From contig JAVKOQ010000485.1 of assembly GCA_031835245.1 (NCBI GenBank), forward strand, positions 1 to 27,500: a stretch of 27,500 bases of DNA, given 5' to 3'. The translations under genes were made by a program, and so were the position numbers. A model generated the notes under the pieces. That model saw only the letters and a list, made by a program, of their open reading frames with translations, did no database searches and was not told the origin of the DNA. This DNA comes from Balamuthia mandrillaris (taxonomy: Eukaryota > Discosea > Longamoebia > Balamuthiidae). Each line of letters opens with the position of its first letter. Position 1 is the first letter of the stretch. This document shows, one piece after another, positions 10,792 to 19,207 of the stretch.

Positions 10792-12776
10792 GAGAGAGAG
10801 CGAGAAAGGGGGGAGGGGAAGGAGAGGGTCTATACTTTAGAGCGTGCGTAAGAACATAATTCTCCTAACGGAGAATACAGATACTCCTTCTTCTTAACGC
10901 TTTGAGCAGCATGCTCACAGGCATGAAGCACACACATGCACGCTGAAAACACCCACGAAAGGCGAAACTCCTCTCCTAAGCTTGTTTGATGAGTGGCGAT
11001 ATCTTTGGCCAGCTGTTGGATGAAAGGGAGCGCATTCTTTGCAACCTCCCATGGTCGTTGTAGTGCAAATAGCAGCTGCAGAGCAACAAAATAAAAGTCG
11101 GTTATCATCGAAGAAGAACCGGGCGAGGAAGAGAGAGGGAGGGAGAGAGGGAGAGAGAGAGAGAGATCAGCAATGAGTAACAGGTTCGTTAAACATACCT
11201 CTGCTTGTCGGGCAAATAAATACTTGCGAAACTGAAACTCGGTGATGGAGTTTTGAAGAATCATTTCTCTGTATGGCTGGCTGTGGGTATCCAACACCGA
11301 AATACTTAACAATTTTGAGAGGAACAGAATGAGAGAACGGAAAAATGAGAGCATAACAGCAATAAAAAAGCAAAAACAAGAAAAGAGACCGCACTTGTCT
11401 TCATGAAGATGAGCGCCAAACTTGTCCATGATAGCAGCATAGATATTGCCAGGGAGGGCCTTTTGCTTTGCGGAATTTACCTCCACAAACAACATCCCCA
11501 ACTCGTTGTAGAACCGTAACGCCTTCTCGATAGATCCTGCACGCTCATATAAAAACGCGAGTGCTTCCTATTCAAGCCAATTTAAAAAAGACACTCAGAA
11601 GAGAAGAAAGAATGACAAGAAAGACAGACATGATAGACAACCTTTGTGACAAAATAGTTACAATAGTTCCAACCAGGAAGTGAACGCTGTTCGTACAGCT
11701 TCTGAACTTGATCCCTGTAAAATGTAACGTGCTGAGAAAGGGTAATAGAGATGCAGGTTTTTAGTTTTTCCACAAAGTCCTCCATGGCCTCTCTGCTTTT
11801 GTCTTGATTGCCAACAACAGGGCTTTGTTGTGTGTCTGGAATCCGAAGCTCACAGCATCTAAATCATGAAAGAGAGAAGGACCAGAGAAAAGAAATAGTT
11901 CAGCGAAGTAAAGGATATAAGCACACGAAAGCTGATTACAGAGAAGAAAAGAGAAAATAAAGCTGGATAATCAGGTAGCATAAGATAGAAGTACCTATCA
12001 CGCTTGGCATTGTTAAAGTCACTTCTCATTTTGTCATAGCTGGAGCGGTTGAGCTTGCGAGCAACTTCTGTTCGTACACTTTGTCGTCCCACGTAAAGCA
12101 TCACCAACAAATATTCTTGTTGTCTCTCTTCCATGTGGTTCACCCATGCACGAATCTTTCCTCGCAATGCTTTATTGTAGGTATCACTGTCCTGAAGAAA
12201 GAGGAGATGCATTAGAACAAGAACAAGAATAAGACAGAAGACAGAAGCAAGAAGCAAGAAGCAAGAAGCAAGAAGAAAGAGGAAAGAAAGCAGCGCGAAG
12301 AAGAAGAAGAAGAACAAGAACAAGAAGAACAAGAAGAAGAACAAGAACAAGAACAAGAACAAGAACAAGAACAAAGAAGAACTTGATAGAAAAACCTTGC
12401 AGTAGGCAATGTAGAGGTAGGCATAGGGCCATTGGAACTTCTGAACGGGCAAAGGTGGGTTGCTGAATTTGTCTTGGGGCGCAAAGACCAGCTCCAGTTT
12501 TTTGCACGTCTTTTGCTTCACCCCATCTGTGCTCCACTTCACGTTTTGCAATGGAAAGAGGGGCTGCAGGTGAGGCGATACTTTCTCCCACTGCCCATCA
12601 GGGTCTTCATCTATGCACATCAAAAAAAAAAAGAAAAGAAAAGATAAGGGTCAAGTTTGTTTGCTGTTTGTTGATGGAAATGAAATCAAGCCTCTGGTGC
12701 TTTTGAAGGAAAATAGAGAGATGGGAGAGAGATGATAATACGCACAAGCCACGCAGACCTGATGATGTTGTTGCAT
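7368..12776 (-). CDS. TRAPPC10: TRAPP complex subunit 10 (Trs130 homologue)
   Basis: Subunit of the TRAPP II tethering complex, which acts at the Golgi and endosomes as a Rab activator. Exons: 12776-12747 plus 12746, 12610-12396, 12191-11995, 11858-11642, 11567-11395, 11304-11199, 11075-10836, 10718-10476, 10419-10328, 10245-9971, 9906-9773, 9691-9542, 9479-8892, 8823-8684, 8418-8286, 8215-7973, 7855-7664 and 7559-7368. All introns are GT-AG and in phase, giving 1186 residues and a TAA stop, close to animal TRAPPC10 length. Diagnostic segments are DSDTYNKALRGKIRAWVN, SSYDKMRSDFNNAKRDR, EQRSLPGWNYCNYFVTK, ALAFLYERAG and the C-terminal KRFTIKLLPLMCGSLPTP. The middle and C-terminal parts look beta-sandwich rich. 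The start ATG gives a short N-terminus leading into the conserved QVCVAYED region. The last intron has two usable acceptors 9 nt apart (exon start 7559 or 7550). Confidence 0.93.
8471..8530. repeat. Decamer-like GA-rich repeat in a TRAPPC10 intron
   Basis: Tandem GAGACAGAGA-type units lie inside intron 8419-8683, the longest intron of this gene. On the sense strand it is a pyrimidine tract. Confidence 0.9.
10752..10810. repeat. (GA)n microsatellite in a TRAPPC10 intron
   Basis: A nearly pure GA run of about 58 bp occupies half of the 117-nt intron 10719-10835. The sense strand is (CT)n. Confidence 0.95.
11127..11166. repeat. GA/GGGA-rich tract in a TRAPPC10 intron
   Basis: Purine-rich plus strand within intron 11076-11198; polypyrimidine on the sense strand. 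Confidence 0.85.
12236..12376. repeat. (AAGAAGC)n / (AAGAAC)n repeats in a TRAPPC10 intron
   Basis: Short-period A/G-rich tandem units fill most of intron 12192-12395. The sense strand reads TTCTTG/GTTCTT. ORFs seen through it are artefacts of the repeat. Confidence 0.9.
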
Positions 12777-12791
12777 TTCGTCCCCCGTCAA

Positions 12792-12827
<36 letters not shown>

Positions 12828-13100
12828 CGTAAACACCTTTTTTTGTTGTTGTTTCTCTCTTTTTCAGCCCTTGGGGCTTCTCCGTTCCTTTGGGCTCTCT
12901 TTTTTTTTTTTCTGTTCGTGTCGTCGGATATTTTCCGTGACGACGTGGAGGCTAGGCGCAAACTATCATGACGACATGATATACACGGAACAAGAGAAGA
13001 GAGTGAGAGAGAGAGGAGAGGAGAGAGAAGAGAGACCTCACTAACCCGAAGAATTTTATAAAACAACAACGACAAACAACAAGAACAAAAAGGACCAAGC
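12777..13100. other. TRAPPC10 5' leader / ArfGAP 3' spacer with (GA)n
   Basis: The 324-bp spacer lies between two genes of the same strand. A (GA)n run at 12794-12825 is (CT)n on the sense strand, just upstream of the TRAPPC10 ATG. A perfect inverted repeat, TATCATG-ACGA-CATGATA, lies at 12964-12981. GA-rich sequence recurs at 13000-13035. I see no coding sequence. Confidence 0.6.
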
Positions 13101-15279
13101 TTAAAAGAGAAGGTTGGTGGAACCAAGGCCACTGCTGCTGCTGCTGTTGTTGTTGGTAGAATTATTGTTGGAGGAAGAAGGCAAACCCAAGCCGGTCAGT
13201 TGGTTCATGATCATCTGATTGTACGATTGCGGTTGTTGGGGGGGTTGCTGCTGTTGCTGCTGTTGTTGGAGTTGATAGTAAGATGAGGCTGTTGAGGTGG
13301 TCGTTGAACCACCGCTCAAAAATGGATTCGTGTTGCTGCTTCCATTGTTGCTGCTGTAGGGGGAGGCAGAAACAGAAGAAGCAGAGGAATAACCTCCACC
13401 AAGACCAGCACTGCCTGAATACGAAGGAGTGAACGATGGAGAAGGAATGGAGCTGCTGCCGCCAAGCATAATTCCTCCTGTAGCAAACGGAGACGAGGAA
13501 GAGGAAGAAGGAGAGGCAGTGGAAGTAGATCCAAAGTAGCCGCTGCCACCGCCACCAATAATTCCTCCACTGCCATACGCAGCAGGATAGCCGCTGCTTC
13601 CGCTTCCTCCGCTTGCTGCTAAGCCTCCCCCCAACATACTGAAACCACCACCAGAAGAAGAAGAAGCGGGATAGCCCATCAGAGGAGCACCGCCACTGCC
13701 GTAAGGTTGTTGTTGAGGTTGCGAATAGAGGCCAGTGCTACCCCCTCCAACGCCAATACCAGCTCCTGGAGAGGAGGGAGCCAAAGGTTGATGATAGAGC
13801 GATAGGATAGCATCCTTGTCCATTCCCGGTTTTTGCATTTGAGTTTGCGATTGCTGTTGCTTGGCCTGAGAGAATGCTGCCTCTGTTTGTTTTTTTAAGT
13901 GTTAAAAAATAACAAAGACAAGGTGAGTTGAGAACTAGGACAGGAACAAGAACGAGAACGAGAAAAAGTACCAGTCAGGAAGATATCATTGTTGTTGTTG
14001 GGTGGGGATCTTCGATAAGCGTCATCTTCAAAGCTGATAAATGAAGAGTCAGGTGAAGGTTGTCTTTCCCTATGACGAGGAGGGGACATAGAGTGAGAGT
14101 TGCCCTCTCTTCCGTTATGTCTCTCTTGTCTGCTCTGCTTTTCCTTTCTCCGCCTCTCGCGCTCCGCACGCCTTCGTTCTCTGCTCTCTCTGTCTTCCGC
14201 GGGGCTAGCACTGGCGCTTAACCCCCTGCGACCCTTTGTCATGAACTCTTTTCGATCGTACTTGGCTCTGATCCAACTTTCCAACTTGCTGTTTTTTTTT
14301 GTTTGTTTGTTTGTTCGAGAGAAAAAACACAACAGAGAGAGTAAGTTGTTTTCACTTCTCGGTCTCTCTATCTCTCACATAAAGGCCAGAAAAGAAACAA
14401 GTGAAAAACAAAAAGGAGAAAAGGAGGCGAAAAGTACTGAGTGCTGCAGCCCTCACGAGGAATGTCATAAGTGTTTGGTATATTAGCTTCATAAATACTT
14501 TTCGCTTTGCCGTTGCCCATTTGTTGCATTATCTTTGGAAAAACAACAAATCCGCTTTGTCAAAAACCACAACAACAAGGAGAGGAGAGGAGAGGAGAGG
14601 AGAGGAGAGGAGAGGAGAGGAGAGGAGAGAGGAGAGGAGAGGAGAGGAGAGGAGAGGAGAGGAGAGGAGAGGAGAGGAGAGGAGAGGAGAGGAGAGGAGA
14701 GGAGAGGAGAGGAGAGGAGAACGATGCAGAGAAGAAACGAGATGAGGAGAACGATGCAGAGAAGAAACGAGATGAGGAGAAAAATTTTACGGCAATCTGT
14801 TCGTCTGTCCATTTGTCAAGAGTGGCGCTTTTGACTTTGGTGATGTGCGTGCCGAGGCTTCGGTGTATGCCCGCACAGTTGATGCATATGAAAATACCAA
14901 GGGACCAAGAAGCCCACCGCGGACCTATTTTTGTTTTTTTGGTGGTGAGCAAAGCAAGCAAACGAAGCTTTTGATGATGAATCTTATAAAATCAATGGAA
15001 TAGAAGGGATTTTTTGATAAAGAAAAAGAAAAAGAAAAAAGAGTAGAGAGATGATGGAAACAGAAAAAAAAACCTTTGGCACCACAGTCAGCACATTCTT
15101 GGTTGTCGGGTTGTTTCATCAGCTCAGCCAAAATAGCGAGTCTGCATATGTGCACAAGCAAAAAAAAAACTCACACATTAACAAATCTCTCTCTTTTCTA
15201 TTGAAAAAAAAAAACAAAACAAAAAAAGGGGGGGAGAAGCTCAGAAAAACCGTTCTTCGTTGGGATCTCTCCTCGGCAT
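13101..15279 (-). CDS. ArfGAP zinc-finger protein (SMAP / AGD type)
   Basis: Stimulates GTP hydrolysis on Arf GTPases during coat-vesicle cycling. Exons: 15279-15251, 15141-15074, 14924-14791, 14532 to 14457 or 14399, 14288-13972 and 13882-13101 (TAA stop). The N-terminal ArfGAP domain has the zinc finger Cx2Cx16Cx2C (CADC, then CINC) followed directly by the catalytic-arginine motif GIHRSLG. Further family blocks are [28 protein letters not shown] and [12 protein letters not shown]. The C-terminal half is Ser/Gly/Gln-rich with one NPF motif (NTNPFLSGG), a typical EH-domain ligand in endocytic ArfGAPs. The junction of exons 4 and 5 is unresolved. The best donor (GTGAGG at 14456) leaves the frame one base short; an in-frame donor at 14398 gives 487 residues but adds a Phe-rich, intron-like stretch. 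Confidence 0.9.
14577..14780. repeat. (GGAGA)n array with a duplicated 30-bp unit, in an ArfGAP intron
   Basis: About 28 tandem GGAGA pentamers run to 14720. They are followed by two identical 30-bp copies starting ACGATGCAGAGAAG at 14721 and 14751. The whole array is inside intron 14533-14790 and ends 10 nt from its donor site. The sense strand is (TCTCC)n. Confidence 0.95.
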
Positions 15280-15829
15280 GGTGGTGGGTGGCTTGAATAA
15301 TGATGCAGAAAAAAAAAAAGCACACAACAGAAGGAGGGGAGGAGGAAACGGTTCACGTTTGCCTTGCTTGAAGTTTTGCCGGAGATGGAAAAAGATTTTT
15401 AAAAGAAAAACGTCGGTTCAGAGCGTTTCTCTACCCTCTCTCTCGTTCCTTCTTCTTCCTCCTCAAACGAATTTGTTATTTTTTTTTTTTGGTTGAATTT
15501 TTGCGAAACTGCTCCTCAGAATAGGTGGCATGTTTTGGGTTCACCGGTACCAGATAGCATCAGATCCTGATGTTGATGATGCATGTCGCATAAACAAAAC
15601 GCTCCTCAGAATAGGTGGCATGTTTTGGGTTCGACGGCACCAAATTACGCCAGATCCTGATGTTGATGATGCATGGAGCATAAACAAAACGCCCCTCGGA
15701 ATGGTTGGTAGAATTTGGGTTTCGGTAGGCCGAAAACGCCAAAATGTGATGTTGATGATGAGGGAGAGAAGGAAAAAAGAAAAAAAAGAAGTGAAAGAAA
15801 AAAAAAAGGTTTGTCTCTCTTCTATATCC

Positions 15830-15860
<31 letters not shown>

Positions 15861-15937
15861 GTTCACTTTGCTTCACGAAACAAACAAACAAACACCTTTT
15901 GTTTAGACCAAGACCGCAAAAAAAAAAAAAAAATTAC
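15280..15937. other. Divergent promoter region of ArfGAP (-) and the PFU-UBX gene (+)
   Basis: These 658 bp lie between two divergent ATGs. They contain homopolymer A/T runs, the 90-bp tandem repeat, and a T-rich then A-rich segment (15840-15935) that looks like an untranslated leader. Part of it is an open frame continuous with the PFU-UBX gene from an ATG at 15530, so an N-terminal extension cannot be excluded. Confidence 0.6.
15511..15766. repeat. 90-bp tandem repeat, three copies
   Basis: Units start at 15511, 15601 and 15691, each beginning GCTCCTCAGAATAGG or a variant, with a conserved TGATGTTGATGATG near the end. Copies 1 and 2 are very similar; copy 3 has diverged and is shorter. The 90-bp period keeps the plus frame open, giving a 30-residue peptide repeat with the core DPDVDDA. 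Confidence 0.9.
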
Positions 15938-18410
15938 ATGGATCGCGACAGGAGGAGCACCGGTAATGATGAGGAGGCTTCACTCGACGGCGGCTCCAAT
16001 GATGTCTTTGAGGTCTTTCAACAAGCCATCGCCCAAGTGGCCGAAGAGAGGCGTCGTGCGCGTTCCCAACCCACTGAGGAAGCAGAGGTGGAGGACGACC
16101 TCTCCTCTTTGGAAGGACCCGTTCTCGACTTGACCTCCGCGACTTCCTCTTCCTCCTCTTCTTTGTCTTCACATCGCCAACAAGAAAGCAGCAGCAGCAA
16201 CAACCTTTCTTCTTCCACTCAAGCCAAGCTCATGCAAAGTCTCGCCGCTCTTCTTCAACACACCCAACAGCAACAACAAGCAGAGGACTCTCCTTCCGCC
16301 TCCGCCGCTCTTCGTCTCAACTCCACAAAGCCCAAGAACGGCGATCGAACGCCCAACAAGGGGCCTTGTCCCTGCGGCTACCGGCACTGGCTGGACGGCC
16401 AGGAGTACGACCACGTCTTCCTGTTGGAGACGGACAACGGGCCGACCTTCCTGGGCTTCAACCACGAGGACAATCCTTACGCTGTGGCCACCGCCTTTGT
16501 CGCCAGGAACAACCTCAACCGCGGCTCCATCAACGACACTCACCTCATCTCCACTCTGGCCAATCGCATCATCGAAGTCACTTCGACTCGCTCTTCGTCT
16601 TCTGCTTCCTCCCCTTCTCTTTCTTCTCTTTCAAATGATGCTTCTTCTCTTTCTGCTTCGGATACTTCTCCTTTCAATACTTCCTCGTCGTCTCTTTCTT
16701 CTCTTCCTGCTTATTCTTTGAGTCCAGAAGAGGAAGAGGAGAAGAGACGGAGAGACCACGAGGCTCGACAGCAACAATACTTGGAGGAGACCAAACGGAG
16801 ACAGGCGGAAGAGAAGGAGAGAAAACGAGAGAAGGAGCGCATACGACAGCAGATAAAGCAGGCACGCATCGATAAGGAGGCAAGGCAAAGGGAGGAGAAA
16901 CGTTTGGAGGAGGAACTAAGGAAGCAACGGTTAGAATCAGGAGATTCTTCTTCTTCTTCTGCTTCTGCTTCTTCCTTTTCCTCTCCTACTTCCTTTTCGG
17001 TTGCAGCTGAAGAAAACCAGAAAGAGAACAATAGAAAGGAGAAATGGGAGGATTTTATGGTAACGGCTTACGATGATGAAGAAGAAGATGATGAATTTTA
17101 TGGAAGAAGCGAGTATCGAAGTAGGAAAGATGAGGATTTGTTGGTGGACGATCCGGCGTTTCAACAGTTGTTGACTCAGGCACGAGCTACGTCCAAAAAG
17201 CAGCCCACAAAGTTTGTTTCTTGTTGTTGTCTTATGTTGTTGTCTTATGTTGTTGTTGTCTTATGTTGTCTTATGTTGTCTTATGTTGTCTTATGTTGTT
17301 CTTCCTTCTTCTTCTTGTTCTTGTTCTTCTTGTTCTTCTTCTTGTTCTTCTTGTTCTTCTTATGGTCTAACGTCTTTTAATTGCGAAATAGCTCGAGGTT
17401 TGTGACGTTAAATGACATACAAAGCAGCAACCAAGCATCGATGGACGATGTTGTGCCCACACCCACAACGTACGTTTGTAGCACAGGCTGCTCCTTTCTC
17501 ATTCCCCACATCCTTGCTCTATTTTTGTATTCACTCTGCTTCTTTTTCTTGCAGACAAAAAGAATGGGACCTACGAATGCTGTCGTACAAATACGGCAAA
17601 CTAGGAGAGGTTGGCCTCGTTGCGGCTCTCGATAAAGTTGGCTTCAAGCCAACCGAGATCAAGGGCATGCTGAGCTTGGCTCGTATCCTTCACACCACCT
17701 CAGCCTCATCTCAACAGGGAAGAAATGCATTTTCCGCGCTGGCTTCAACTCGTAACTCTGATTTGGCACCGTCGTCATCTTTATCGTCCTCCTCAATGAA
17801 CAATCCAAGTTCTTGGTTTGTTGGGCGAGGCCAAACTCTCGGCTCTGAACCAGAAGAAGAGTAAGTAGCTACATACTTCCTCACTTTGGTATCATGTTTG
17901 TTATAAGTTCCTTCTCTCATTCTCTCTCTCTCTCTCTCATTTTTCATCATCACAGAAAGAAGAACAACGAACAAAAGAACGAGACTGAAACTGCTGTAGT
18001 GACGATGGCTAAACAAATCGTGGTGGACGAAAGCCAACCGCAGACATCAGTAATGGTGCGTCTTCACACTGGTGCAAGGCTTGTCATCAAGTGCAACCAT
18101 TCTCACACTGTTGCCGATCTACGTAGCCATATAGAAACGTAACTCTTCTGTTTCATCGCTGTTTCTCTCCTCTTCTCTGTTCAACACCTTGTTCTCCGCG
18201 CGTTTCTTCTCTGTCGCAACTACCTTCTCCTCTCTCCTTATTCTTGGTCCGATGCTCATACCTTTATGCACCAACAGTGAGGTGGATTTAGGTGGAAGAA
18301 ACTATGACTTAATGACAACGTTCCCTCGAGCAAAGTTGTCTAATATCGCGCAAACGGTGAAGGAAGCGAGCCTCCTCAACGCCTCTATCATTCAGTCTCT
18401 CTCTACTTAA
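15938..18410 (+). CDS. PFU- and UBX-domain protein, probable Cdc48/p97-ubiquitin adaptor
   Basis: Exons: 15938-17211, 17392-17469, 17555-17860, 17956-18138 and 18278-18410 (TAA). The junctions are GT-AG and in phase, giving 657 residues. Residues 1-150 are acidic, Ser/Gln-rich. A CPCGYRHW segment precedes a PFU-like domain at about 155-213 (YDHVFLLETDNGPTFLGF, then NPYAVATAFVARNNL), the ubiquitin-binding fold of PLAA/Doa1. A highly charged coiled coil follows (about 265-330). An unrecognised conserved-looking block (EWDLRMLSYKYGKLGEV) sits in exon 3. The C-terminal UBX domain at about 583-656 has SVMVRLHTGARLVIK, NHSHTVADLRSHI, the p97-contact loop TFPR, and QTVKEASLLNASII. It resembles the UBX domain of p47 (NSFL1C). 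The role as a Cdc48 cofactor is inferred from these domains. An ATG at 15530 in the same open frame is a less likely start. Confidence 0.88.
17219..17362. repeat. (TTATGTTGTC)n and TTGTTC repeats in intron 1 of the PFU-UBX gene
   Basis: Tandem TTATGTTGTC-like decamers are followed by TTC/TTG repeats and fill the 180-nt intron 17212-17391. The sense strand is T/C-rich, as in the minus-strand genes. Confidence 0.9.
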
Positions 18411-18463
18411 TGCAAAGAAAGAGGAGATTTGGTTGGAAAAAAACGACTCTTCTTTTTGTTATT

Positions 18464-19176
18464 TTAGGCGAAGAGGTTCGTCTTCTTTTTCTTATTTTTG
18501 GATTTGGTTTGCCGCAGCTTCAGTGCAGCATCCTCGAAGAAAGTCGCATTCACGCTTTGCTCCATGTCTTGTTTCAAGAAGCGCATGGCTGCTCTGTTGA
18601 ATCCCATCACGTCTTTTTGTGTTTGTATCCTGTTTGTATTTTTCCCTCTCTAATGTCAGTTTACCAAATAAATAAAAAAGACAAAGAATGAAGGAGGAAA
18701 GAGAAAACCGTTTGCGTGTGTTGGCGCGCAGTGATTGAAGAACGGAAAGAAGGCTTTTGTTGGCCACTATTTGGCTCTGGTGTATTCTCAACAGGAAGAA
18801 CAAACACCGACTGCACAAGTCTATATCTTTGCCCTAATCAAAAGAAAGTCAGCAATAAAAAAGAAATGAGAGGTTTTTTTTGTTAAATGAACGCACGCAC
18901 CTCTCGCATCCACTCGTTCAAGTATTTAAAGAAAGTAAGAACGGTTGTGAAAGGCAGCACCAGCAAGGCCTCTTCCAACTCGCTAGAGCGAATGCCCTTC
19001 AACACGCCGAGGAGATACTCAGAGGGAGATTTGCCACCAAGCAAAATGTTGGCAGTTGGTGGCGCTATAAGAGGCAATCCCTTCTTTGTTTTCTCCTCTA
19101 TTTCCTCTGGCGTTGCCACTTTTTCTGCCTCCGCCAATTCCTATAATCCATTTGCCATAAGAAATACGTTTACGGA

Positions 19177-19207
<31 letters not shown>

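Noticed and set aside
12964-12981. Inverted repeat TATCATG-ACGA-CATGATA as a terminator or operator
   Set aside because: A short palindrome in a eukaryotic spacer; no support for function.
14577-14780. CRISPR-like array
   Set aside because: Pure tandem pentamers without spacers, in an intron.
14401-14974. Arg/Glu- and Ser/Leu-rich ORFs over the pentamer array
   Set aside because: Open in several frames because the GGAGA repeat lacks stops; the array is an intron of the ArfGAP gene.
15530-15937. N-terminal extension of the PFU-UBX protein as the default start
   Set aside because: The segment just before 15938 is homopolymer-rich and leader-like. The shorter start is preferred, but the longer one is noted as possible.
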